From NCBI GenBank assembly GCA_944989445.1, contig CALYLW010000135.1, forward strand, positions 986,217 to 1,050,216: a DNA stretch of 64,000 bases, written 5' to 3'. This DNA comes from Ampullaceana balthica. Its lineage: Eukaryota > Mollusca > Gastropoda > Lymnaeidae. Below, piece by piece: positions 11,852 through 23,300 of this stretch; positions within the stretch are counted from its first letter, which is position 1, and each line of letters starts with the position of its first letter. Position numbers and translations under genes: made by a program. Under the pieces are notes generated by a model, which saw only the letters and a list, made by a program, of their open reading frames with translations, searched no databases and was not told the DNA's origin.

Positions 11852-12232
11852 CTCTATATTATATTCTATATTATATTCTATATTCTATTCTATATTATAT
11901 TCTATATTATATTCTATTCTATATTATATTCTATATTATATTATATTCTATATTATATTATATTCTATTATATATTCTATTCTATATTATATTCTATATT
12001 ATATTCTATATTCTATTATATTCTATATTATATTCTATTCTATATTCTATTCTATATTATATTCTATTCTATATTATATTCTATTCTATATTCTATTCTA
12101 TATTATATTCTATATTATATTCTATTCTATATTATATTCTATTCTATATTATATTCTATTCTATATTATATTATATTCTATATTATATTCTATTCTATAT
12201 TCTATTCTATTCTATTATATTATATTCTATAT
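11852..12232. repeat. AT-rich minisatellite of TATTATATTCTAT-type units
   Basis: Composed only of ATTCTAT and ATTATAT blocks in variable order, with no G on the plus strand. The open frame across it is a composition artefact. Confidence 0.95.
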
Positions 12233-12294
12233 TTGTTTTGGTTGATGGGAAAATGGGCCACATCATAACAGATCATTAATTAACCTAAAATACA

Positions 12295-12545
12295 AACAAT
12301 ACGTCACGCTATTTTTGACCATTTTTAACTCCCCTCCTCCCCCGTCACAAATCTTGGACCACAAAGTACGTCACACTTTCGAACAAAAATGTTGTTTTTT
12401 TATTAACAAAATAATTAAAATTTACTATAAACACCGTGACGTCACACATGGCCGGACCCCCCCTCCCCCTTTCACAATTTCTTACACCCCCTCCCCCCTC
12501 TGGACTCTGGAGTGTGACGTACTTTATGGATGGACGGCACCTAGG
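12295..12545. mobile_element. MITE-like block with repeated GTACGTCAC motifs
   Basis: AATACGTCACGCT near 12298, AAAGTACGTCACACT near 12365 and the inverted GTGTGACGTACTTTATGG near 12513 give terminal/subterminal inverted motifs around CCCCTCC-rich tracts. TGACGTCA at 12437-12444. Ends tentative. Confidence 0.5.
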
Positions 12546-14545
12546 TAGATTTAGAATTTAGATATTTTTCCCATATTTTTTTTGACAGTTGTACACTTTA
12601 TAATACAAATATGATTAAATATCTTATAATAGTTATATTCACTTATGACTTATTAAAAAAAATAATTGGACATAATTTAAACTTGCTCAAATTTTAATTA
12701 CTATTTTAAAGACTATTTGAATGGTTTAAGTTTAATAAATTTAATTTTAAGTATTTATTTAAAAATCTATATATAGTAATAGTAATATAGATCTATGAAT
12801 GGACTTATTTAAAACACTGAGTTGTCAATGTTTTAATTATACTAAAGACTTCAGCTATAGTATACTATACTATAGTCTATAGTCTATAGTATAGTGACTA
12901 TTGACTATGACTATAGTCTATAGTATTTAGTAAATAAATTAAATAATATAATTTTATATATAATAATATTAATTTAATCTAAATCTAGTTAGTAATATTG
13001 CACGTAGTCGTCGTAGTATGGATATAATATTGACAATTATTAAAGGCTATACAAAATAAAAATTTGATTTATAATATAGAACAAAATCACTGATGAGAAA
13101 CTGTAACATTTATAATATTATTTTGGATATTATTGGTAGGCCTTCTTCATGAACTCTCTACTCCATCTACTCTTATAATTGTCAACTGAACTTCCCTTCT
13201 TCCCCTAAATGTTATTGTTATCGTTGTCTAATAATATTTTTTCAATGTTGACTTATTTAACTTGGCTGTCTTGAAGAAGAAAAAATATATAAATAATGAA
13301 ATATAACTTAGGTAGCCATAACTTATTTCCTTACCTTAAAAATATGCAATTGTTTTTTTTATTTTTTTATGTGTAATTATACTTTTCCAAATGTAACTTT
13401 CTCCGAAGCAGGAAGTTTGTCGCTGATGGGTATAGTTGACAATTGCTTTACCGGGACATTGTTGGAATAACTAACGCGGGATCGCGAGATTTCAAAGGTT
13501 TTTGGGGCGCGGTCAAGGAAAGACTTGAGTCTCGAGTCCATCAACCCCTCGATAGCTCCTCGGTTGAAATTTTTTTTCGTTCAACTCATCTGGTGAAAAC
13601 ATTAATTTGTTTTGCATGCAGCAATACTAGATTTTTAAAATAATAAAAACTTTTTTGGCTTTTGTAAATTGGGACGGGGGAGAGATAAGACTTACATAAA
13701 AAATATTAAAAATTGTGATTAAAAATACAAGTCAACAGAATGTGTTCTAAAATGTCAACACATGACTATACTATACTATGAATAAAATACTATGACTATG
13801 ATTATTATTGACGCATATTCAAAAGCGAAAGTAACCTTGTTTATGTTTGTATTACGTTCATGCTATTTTTGTTACTCGCTAGCAAAGGTCATTAACTATT
13901 TGTTGAACTCTTCCTTATCAGATTGTTAGATTCCTTTGCCTTCATCATTATCAGACTAGTAAATTCTCTAACCCATCTGGAAACTCGCCTACATTTTAAA
14001 ATTAAAAGCCCAAAAATCAATTTCTTTTTTAATGTTTTATCAATGAATTCAAACACTTAACTCTCAGAGACTTCATCCCTAGAGGATACCGCACTCATTT
14101 GAACTTTTCCTGAGAGTTTGACACCCCTCCTCATCCTCTCAAATGTATTAAATTTGTTTGGGTCATAGAGTCATAATCTAAAGTATTGGGTATACCTATT
14201 ACTGGATCAATCTATACTCTAACAGAGAGTTTGACACCCCTCCTCATACATAATCTAAAGTATTGGGTACACCTATTACTGGATCAATCTATACTCTAAC
14301 TCTAACACTACTAACAGAGAAATCAAACAACACAAGTCTAGTAAAATACTAGATCAAACAGCTTCAGTTTCATACAAACAAAAGTAAATTAATGCAAGAA
14401 AACCAGTTTTAATAATCCCTTTTTAATACAACTTGTGTGTAGATTGGTAAAAATTACAATGAATCAAAATGTCCAATGAACAAAAACAAGTGACATCATA
14501 AAGCATACTATAATTAGCCTCACAGAAACCTACTTTCATCAACTC
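12546..14545. other. AT-rich intergenic DNA, no gene
   Basis: Contains short CTATAGTATAGT-type repeats (12855-12925) and a ~60-bp direct duplication around 14170-14310 (GAGAGTTTGACACCCCTCCT and TACTGGATCAATCTATACTC). No exon supported. Confidence 0.5.
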
Positions 14546-14716
14546 ATTTATTCAGCACCCCATAGACATCAACTCATTTATTCAGCACCCCATAGACATC
14601 AACTCATTCATTCAGCACCCCATAGACATCAACTCATTTATTCAGCACCCCATAGACATCAACTCATTTATTCAGCACCCCATAGACATCAACTCATTCA
14701 TTCAGCACCCCATAGA
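14546..14716. repeat. 29-bp tandem repeat, 6 copies
   Basis: CATAGACATCAACTCATTTA plus TTCAGCACC, varying only at ATTTA/ATTCA. Confidence 0.95.
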
Positions 14717-14773
14717 CTGCCTTCAACACTTCCTATGTTGGAAGCAGGTGAGGGTTATGGTTGATATCACTCA

Positions 14774-14858
14774 TTTGGTTAATCTTGATATAAGACTCAT
14801 TGGGTTAATCTTGATATAAGACTCATTGGGTTAATCTTGATATAAGACTCATATTTCT
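14774..14858. repeat. 26-bp tandem repeat, ~3 copies
   Basis: GGGTTAATCTTGATATAAGA plus CTCATT. Confidence 0.9.
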
Positions 14859-16135
14859 GTCTCCAGCTATTTTAACTTCTACTTCTTTTAGACCTCCAAA
14901 GATTTCAGGGATTTTTCAAGCAGTGACATACCCTGAGAACAAACAAATTTCTTGATTGTAAGTTCATTTTTAAAAAGTTTAATCACAAAAAGACAATATT
15001 TCGTTTCAAATTATGTCAGGTGGAAAATAGTTCAATCTGTACTAGACAAATGTTCATTAGATCAAAGCCAAGATATTCTATTGCTGTCAGTCTATACTTG
15101 GCTCAACGTGTATGTACTGTTCTTGTTTACCATAAATTATAAATCAACTATTTTTAAATCATGATGAATCACAATAATTGCAAGAAAAATGGGTGTGTAG
15201 ATTGCAAATTTTTTTTAATGAACATGAATAAAATGAAATATTGCTGATTGAATGTCTCATTAAATTATTTTATGACAAGATTTTAACCATTCTCGAGATC
15301 ATTCAAAAAGTGCCAGGCCTATTAAGTAAATGACACCTGGGTGCATATATTAATTTCAAATGACAAAGGTATAAATCCTGGCTATAAATATCAATGACAA
15401 TGATGTTACATAGTCCTCATGCCATTTGGTATTATAAATATATAGTCCTGATGTTACCATCTCCATACACAAGCTGAGTGACTACAAGAGTAGTCAAAAC
15501 ATTTGTACACAGCACATTTGTGACTAAAACCCTGTATCACATCGATCAACTTGATCAACAAAGAGAAGGTAATACACGCAGCAAAGCAATTAAAGTTATG
15601 TATACTTGGCCTTGTTTTAAACATTTCTTTTAGACCAAGCTAGTTATTAAGAGTATAGAACATTTATTATCTGTAAGTTTTAGTAACAACATGGCAGAGA
15701 GAACCATTTTTTAATGAGTTTTGTTTGACATCGATCCGAATAAATTGACAGATTCAAAGTCCTCACAGATTGCCCACAACTAAACATTTGACTACGTAGC
15801 AAACATGAACATGATTGAAGCACTTTCAACAATTGTAGTAGAATTAGAAAACATCAACATATCACAAATGCTATGATACAATACATTATGACACATAAGA
15901 AACAAAGGTGTATCATCACATTCTGAGAAACATCAAAATTGTATTTACAACTACAACGCAAAGCAGAAATTTTTTTTTAGTGCCTATAAAATGATGATGA
16001 AAATGTTTGGTAGTTAAAATGCTCCTGGTTTTACAAAATCTTCAAATGTTCTTATTTTAACACAAGTCCCATTGCCAAGAATTAACATATCCTTTATATT
16101 TGTCATGACAAATAATAAAAAAAATTGAGCAGAAT
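14859..16135. other. AT-rich DNA, no gene recognised
   Basis: No conserved frame on either strand and no RNA motif identified. Confidence 0.4.
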
Positions 16136-16953
16136 AGACTTCTAATTAACATCAAGTAACCATTATCTAGAAGACTTCTAATTAACATCAAGTAACCATT
16201 ATCTAGAAGACTTCTAATTAACATCAAGTAACCATTATCTAGAAGACTTCTAATTAACATCAAGTAACCATTATCTAGAAGACTTCTAATTAACATCAAG
16301 TAACCATTATCTAGAAGACTTCTAATTAACATCAAGTAACCATTATCTAGAAGACTTCTAATTAACATCAAGTAACCATTATCTAGAAGACTTCTAATTA
16401 ACATCAAGTAACCATTATCTAGAAGACTTCTAATTAACATCAAGTAACCATTATCTAGAAGACTTCTAATTAACATCAAGTAACCATTATCTAGAAGACT
16501 TCTAATTAACATCAAGTAACCATTATCTAGAAGACTTCTAATTAACATCAAGTAACCATTATCTAGAAGACTTCTAATTAACATCAAGTAACCATTATCT
16601 AGAAGACTTCTAATTAACATCAAGTAACCATTATCTAGAAGACTTCTAATTAACATCAAGTAACCATTATCTAGAAGACTTCTAATTAACATCAAGTAAC
16701 CATTATCTAGAAGACTTCTAATTAACATCAAGTAACCATTATCTAGAAGACTTCTAATTAACATCAAGTAACCATTATCTAGAAGACTTCTAATTAACAT
16801 CAAGTAACCATTATCTAGAAGACTTCTAATTAACATCAAGTAACCATTATCTAGAAGACTTCTAATTAACATCAAGTAACCATTATCTAGAAGACTTCTA
16901 ATTAACATCAAGTAACCATTATCTAGAAGACTTCTAATTAACATCAAGTAACC
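16136..16953. repeat. 36-bp satellite, ~22.7 apparently identical copies
   Basis: Unit AGAAGACTTCTAATTAACAT plus CAAGTAACCATTATCT. By eye every copy is identical. 36 is a multiple of 3, so one minus frame stays open (GYLMLIRSLLDN per unit), but nothing indicates translation. Each unit holds the palindrome AGAAGACTTCT (odd centre). Confidence 0.97.
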
Positions 16954-17634
16954 AAAATTATAACTCAAACCTCTTTCCTGTCTGCTTTACAAGGTCAAAA
17001 TTATTGCATATACATTTCTAAGAGGGTATTTTTTATACTGGTCATTATAAAGTGAATAGCCATGGTTACCATGCGATAGGGTCTTACAAGATGGTTTGTT
17101 GTCTGGAAGGGATACATTTTAAAATGTATTATTTTATTGATGTTTCATGTATATCCTAAAGTAGTTTACAAAATTTGACTTCTATTTTTAAACATTTTTT
17201 ACCTTTAAATATTTAACTTTTATTTGATGAGAACACAGGCATGGGAGCCCATGAACACAGGTCAATTCACTTTAATATAATATGGTCAAGGGTAACTCAA
17301 GTTTGTTTATAAAATGGAATGAAGAGTCAGTTTAATTTAAAAAATATAATCAATTGTTGGGAACTGACAAAGTGTTGTGATGGGAAAGAAATAACACGCC
17401 TATCATTTGCAAACAGTCAAACATTTTAATTTCTTTTGTAACATTTTATGTCTTCATTTGTTGTGATATTTTTCATTTTTGTTATCCATGCATTATCGAA
17501 TGAAAGGAAATGTTTTAAATTTTTTTTTAGGAATTGATACATTTAAATCTTATTCCCTCTTCTTTTGGGTTTGACAACTGGGGCTGCCCCCCCTCCCCCC
17601 CCCCAGGGCATCCTTATCCTATAAGCTTTTAGAG
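16954..17634. other. AT-rich DNA, no gene recognised
   Basis: Includes a C-rich tract at about 17587-17605. No coding signal. Confidence 0.4.
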
Positions 17635-17940
17635 TGTTGATTGTTTTATTATTAGGGAGAACATTCCACCAAAGGCAGTTGAATGTTGATTGTTTTATTA
17701 TTAGGGAGAACATTCCACCAAAGGCAGTTGAATGTTGGTTGTTTTATTATTAGGGAGAACATTCCACCAAAGGCAGTTGAATGTTGATTGTTTTATTATT
17801 AGGGAGAACATTCCACCAAAGGCAGTTGAATGTTGGTTGTTTTATTATTAGAGAGAACATTCCACCAAAGGCAGTTGAATGTTGATTGTTTTATTATTAG
17901 GGAGAACATTCCACCAAAGGCAGTTGAATGTTGGTTGTTT
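17635..17940. repeat. 49-bp tandem repeat, 6 copies
   Basis: TGTTGATTGTTTTATTATTA plus GGGAGAACATTCCACCAAAG; units alternate GATTG and GGTTG. Confidence 0.95.
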
Positions 17941-18363
17941 TAGCCATCCTAAATCCCTAGGTTTCTGGTTAATTGACAAACTTAATTAAGATGAAAGAAA
18001 GAATTAAGATAACTAGGAATGTCAAAGTAAATGAAGATTCACACAACAGGAAAATGTTATTTCAGTGTTGCCTAATTTCTTTTCACAATTTTAGCATACA
18101 AATATACAATTTGCTTGAATCACCTACAGTAAGTCAAATAAATTGTTTTAAAAACATTTTCTTTTCAAACAATCTCTTTGCCTTAATTAAATCATTTGAT
18201 TGTTTTCCTCTTTATCCTCAGGGCCCTCTGGTAGAGATACCCTCCTGACCAATACTAAAGAAAGAGCAATTGTATTTGGCAAGTGTTCAAAAAATGTTGG
18301 AAGGGAATCTAACTCAATCAGTTATAGCATACAGACAGTAGAAGATGAACCTAATCAATCATT

Positions 18364-19105
18364 TTAGTATTGTTAGTCCGTCGAAAGGGGGTGGCCTTTA
18401 CGGGGCTCGGCGGATAAGTAAGGTCGTGGGGCACGGACCTGACCGCGACTCGGCGACCTGAAACCAACAACTCCCGGCAGGCAATGCCAAAGTCCGATAC
18501 GTTAGGTGTATGTCACATATGATTACAGTCGCTGTACGGATCTTAGAAAAAGCATCTTAAATGCATTGTCGATGATGAAAACCAAAGTACCCGTTGAGGT
18601 TCGGGTAAATCCAAAGCGACCGTTTTGTCCCCCTCAATTTTACTAGCAACGCCATTGAGCGGTGCCGGTTTAGGGCCAGGAGCGCCAGCACGGATTAGCA
18701 AAAGGAACCGCGAAGAACGCAGCGGACGCCAGCTCTGAGGAAACCTTCCAGTGGGGGTTGCACCCTAGGTAGGTCATTGATGATCCCCCGCATAGCGGCG
18801 ATCCTAACCATTGAGACTCGTATGCTTTGCCCGGGTGGCGCCGAAGTGGTAGCGGGTCGTAGTAAGGCAATTCCACCCCTCCTTGTGAGGTCAACTTAGT
18901 GGGAGGCATTTTCGACTTTCTGTCCTGGATGCCCAGGTGGCCGCTTCAGAAGCGACCGCTCCGGGGGAGTTTTCCCAGCTGTCACGTCCTTTTCAGGGGG
19001 AGGGGGCCAGATAGCTGGGAGGGTCTTCCAGGAAGACCCCTGAAGAGCATTAGGCTCGGGGCTTCTGATTTTCTTCCACATGTAGGATCATTAGTATTGT
19101 TAGTC
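18364..19105. mobile_element. GC-rich insertion flanked by 15-bp direct repeats, family unknown
   Basis: TTAGTATTGTTAGTC occurs at 18364-18378 and again, perfectly, at 19091-19105, as expected of a target-site duplication made by target-primed reverse transcription. The ~712 bp between is much richer in G+C than its surroundings. On the minus strand two overlapping frames (19081-18896 and 18909-18670) cover about half of it, with peptides I do not recognise. No poly(A), no clear RNA polymerase III boxes. Confidence 0.6.
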
Positions 19106-19290
19106 TCACACAGATATACATATAATTTATATTATAAATAACATTTTACTTGAACAAAATACTTATTTTATACAATTCTATAAATATATAATTATTATAT
19201 AAATATGATACACAAATACATTCCTTGAAAGACATTTTTTTCGTTTATAATTTGTTCATGAGTGCTAAGTGAATCATTCTATTCAAACAT

Positions 19291-19579
19291 GACACAGGAC
19301 CTACACCTATCACTCTCTCACAGGACCTACACCTATCACTCTCTCACAGGACCTACACCTATCACTCTCTCACAGGACCTACACCTATCACTCTCTCACA
19401 GGACCTACACCTATCACTCTCTCACAGGACCTACACCTATCACTCTCTCACAGGACCTACACCTATCACTCTCTCACAGGACCTACACCTATCACTCTCT
19501 CACAGGACCTACACCTATCACTCTCTCACAGGACCTACACCTATCACTCTCTCACAGGACCTACACCTATCACTCTCTC
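19291..19579. repeat. 26-bp tandem repeat, 11 copies
   Basis: ACAGGACCTACACCTATCAC plus TCTCTC; almost no variation between copies. Confidence 0.96.
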
Positions 19580-19619
19580 TCAGTCACAATCAATCTTTAT
19601 TCTTTTCTTTGTCGGCTAA

Positions 19620-20198
19620 CAAACTGATAACAGGTATTGAAGCAAATATAATAAATATGGCATCACATTTTGATTAGTGGCTTGTCCAGATAAATGTTTA
19701 TGTAGACAAGTCAAGAAGTTTTGACTATTGTGTTGGGTAACAACTAGCATTAGAGGAGACTCAAGAAAATCATTCAATAAAAAAATATGGTGTCCTTTCA
19801 GTCAAGCTCGCATCATTTCATATCAAATTGATCTGACTTTTTAAAAAGTTTTATTCATCGTTCATTAAAAAAAAAGAATAGTCCATAAACCATTGAGTTC
19901 TCCAAAATGTAATAACTGCAGGGTTTAAGTTTAGCATTTGATAAACAGTCACTAAATGATTCTAGACAGAAAGCATGACACGCTTACAATATTTCCAGAC
20001 ACAAGAATGTGGCAGGGAATGACATGTTATCAAATCTGCAATGTTGCTTTGGTGTTGATACTGGAGTACAGTTAAAGATATTTTATATGTACAGTTAAAT
20101 ATATTCTGTATGTGCAGTGAGAAATGTTGACTGAATATTATCATCATGAGGACAGGTTTGTTAGACAGAAAGTTCCAAACTTTTTCTTTGAGTGACCA
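19620..20198 (-). other. region after the Rictor stop (3' UTR probable)
   Basis: AT-rich, with no other coding signal. Minus-strand AATAAA-type signals are visible, for example at 19850-19855. The cleavage site cannot be fixed from sequence. Confidence 0.4.
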
Positions 20199-20303
20199 TC
20201 AGGAAAAGTCTTGAAAGTCATCTAAACTGTCTTGTCTGATGGGCGCCATGTGTGGACTGGGCTCCAACTCAATGGACAGATATTGACATGGAGCTTCCAG
20301 CAA
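20199..20303 (-). CDS. Rictor: Rictor exon 36 (C-terminus and stop)
   Basis: 105 nt including TGA. LLEAPCQYLSIELEPSPHMA then an acidic end, DSLDDFQDFS. Not alignable with the human tail, but phase and a CTGCAG acceptor fit. If the exon 35 donor were not used, the frame would instead read on into the intron and stop there. Confidence 0.8.
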   Translation of the reverse strand: MLEAPCQYLSIELEPSPHMAPIRQDSLDDFQDFS

Positions 20304-23300
20304 CTGCAGCAGAAGAAACAATGTTGATATTTATACTTATTTTAAAAAGTACATCAAAGTAGACAAAGGGAAATACTACCATTTTTGTATGAAAGACTAA
20401 GGTAATCTTAACTTATGAGTAGTTGGTCGCTGTTTGTTTGTCATCATACCTCGGTATGACAAGCCAAATTTGTTTAAATAGTCAACTGTGGCCACCCCTG
20501 CTCTATGTCTTTCAATTATTTATATGCATAATAAAAATGGTAATTATTTATTATACAGTTATCAACTTCTGTCTGATAAAAGAGTTCAAAGACAATGATA
20601 GCCTCACCCCTAAAATATCCAATTCATCAAACAATTCTTGAATAAATCTCCTAGCCAACAGACGATAGGAATATGTTGACAACAAGTGGCACACTTCAGA
20701 ATAGAAGCAGATGCTCTGAAAGCACTTTGGAAACCGTTGCTTTAAACTGTTGATCAAAATAGGATAGAAATTAAGATTTGATAATTAAAAACATGATTTT
20801 ATTTAATAAAAATTGAATTACTCTTGCTGTTAATGAGCTAGAAATATGTCTTATGAAATTCCATTTCAAAATGAACAATGACCAAAATACTATTTAAAAG
20901 CTCAAAAGTTGATGGAGTTGTTCTAGGTATACTAAATAAGTGAAAATAACATTATACATATTTCATAGGAACAAATTTTATTAATTGTCAATACTCAATA
21001 GACAAATCTAATTGCAAACTTACTTGCTGTTTTATTGTACCTTAATAATCCAGTTTTATTGTACCTTAATAATCCAGTTTTATTTTACCTTAATAATCCT
21101 GTTTTATTTTACTGTAATAATCCTGTTTTATTTTACCGCAATAATCCTGTTTAATTGTAACTTAATAATCCAGTTTTATTTTACCTTAATAATCCTGTTT
21201 TATTTTACCGTAATAATCCTGTTTTATTTTACCTTAATAATCCTGTTTTATTTTACCTTAATAATCCTGTTTTATTTTACCTTAATACATTATGTAATCC
21301 TGTTTTATTTTACCTTAATAATCCTGTTTTATTTTACCTTAATAATCCTGTTTTATTTTACCTTAATAATCCTGTTTTATTTTACCTTAATACATTATGT
21401 AATCCTGTTTTATTTTACCTTAATAATCCTGTTTTATTTTACCTTAATAATCCTGTTTTATTTTACCGTAATAATCCTGTTTTATTTTACAGTAATAATC
21501 CTGTTTTATTTTACCGTAATAATCCTGTTTTATTTTACCGTAATAATCCTGTTTTATTTTACCTTAATTAATCCTGTTTTATTTTACCTTAATAATCCTG
21601 TTTAATTGTTCTGAGTGATTCCCCTTTAATATTATCCTGTTTTAAACTTGTTTACAGGAGATTTCTTCACTTAGACCAGATTGTATGTTTGTAATAGCAC
21701 AAGTTTGACGGTGACCGTCTACTAAAGCACAAGTTTGACGGTGACCGTCTACTAAAGCACAAGTTTGACGGTGACCGTCTACTAAAGCACAAGTTTGACG
21801 GTGACCGTCTACTAAAGCACAAGTTTGACAGTGACCGTCTACTAAAGCACAAGTTTGACGGTGACCGTCTACTAAAGCACAAGTTTGACGGTGACCGTCT
21901 ACTAAAGCACAAGTTTGACGGTGACCGTCTACTAAAGCACAAGTTTGACGGTGACCGTCTACTAAAGCACAAGTTTGACGGTGACCGTCTACTAAAGCAC
22001 AAGTTTGACGGTGACCGTCTACTAAAGCACAAGTTTGACGGTGACCGTCTACTAACGCACAAGTTTGACGGTGACCGTCTACTAAAGCACAAGTTTGACG
22101 GTGACCGTCTACTAAAGCACAAGTTTGACGGTGACCGTCTACTAAAGCACAAGTTTTTGACGGTGACCGTCTACTAAAGCACAAGTTTTTGACGGTGACC
22201 GTCTACTAAAGCACAAGTTTGACTGTGACCGTCTACTAAAGCACAAGTTTGACGGTGACCGTCTACTAAAGCACAAGTTTGACTGTGACCGTCTACTAAA
22301 GCACAAGTTTGATGGTGACCGTCTACTAAACACAATTCTACCATATCTAGTAGGTAAAAGTGTTTGTTTTATTATTACATTAAAATTATTTATGCCCAAA
22401 AAAATTTTGAATGTGAAAATTAATATCTATACGATAATTATGTGAGCTTATCTTATCTTATCTTATCTTATCTGTTTCAGACGCTCCTTCTATACAGAAG
22501 ATTATTGCGTCCTACGCTTATCTATGGTTTGTGTTTAGTCCTGCATTCTTATTAGAGTTTTAAATGTTGATAAAGTGTTGGCTTTCCTGGTTTCTTCAGG
22601 CAACCCATTCCACGCCCGAATTCCGGGCGGGAAGAACGAAAATTTGTATGAGTTTGTTCTCGCATACGGAATACGAAAGGTGTTTTTATCCTTGTGTCTA
22701 TCTGAGGGTTGTATTAAGTTATCTTTGTGTTGTATTTCTAAATTAGAGTTAATTGCTTTATGTATGATTACTACTTTGCTCTTGGTCCTTCTATCCTCTA
22801 GTGTTTCAAGGTTTAATGATTTAACTAATGGTGTTATTCTAGCCAGTTAGGAATATTCTCCAGTGATGAATCTGGCAGCTCTTTTTTGGATTTGTTCTAG
22901 TTTATCAATGTTTTCTTTGGTGGATGGGTCCCATACAGAAGATGCATATTCTAGTACAGGTCTCACCAAAGTGAGATAGCATTTTAGTTTTATATCTTTA
23001 TTACATTTGTAAAGGTTTCTTTTTATAAAGCCTAAGGTTTTGTTTGATTATTTAATAACTTCATTGACATGGGGATTCCATGATAATTTCTCATTTATTA
23101 TGACTCCTAAGTATTTTGCATCTTTAGTTTGGGTTAATTCCTTTCCATGAATGAAATATTTTGAATTTATTTGTTTCTTTTTCTTTGTTACTCTTAACAG
23201 TTGACACTTTTCTGGGTGGAAACTCATACTCCAGTTAGTTTCCCATTTTATCAATTCATCTAGGTCTTTTTGTAAAATTTTGCTATCTTGTTCTGATTTA

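Noticed and set aside
12852..12925. CTATAGTATAGT repeats as a regulatory site
   Set aside because: Simple AT-rich slippage sequence; nothing links it to a gene.
16057..16968. 303-codon minus frame, repeated GYLMLIRSLLDN
   Set aside because: The 36-bp unit is a multiple of three, so any stop-free register stays open. No gene signals.
18200..18247. Possible plus-strand last exon (pyrimidine tract, CTCAG, then GPLVEIPS and stop)
   Set aside because: Only eight codons, no upstream exons or similarity; cannot be separated from chance.
18364..19105. Structural RNA gene (rRNA-like) for the GC-rich block, suggested by AGGATCATTA at its edge
   Set aside because: That string overlaps the flanking repeat and no other rRNA core motif was recognised.
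21698..22329. Regular repeats with palindromes resembling a CRISPR array
   Set aside because: Head-to-tail repeats without spacers, in an animal intron; no cas genes.
21012..22399. Repetitive frames over the 24-bp and 30-bp arrays
   Set aside because: Repeat artefacts inside Rictor intron 34.
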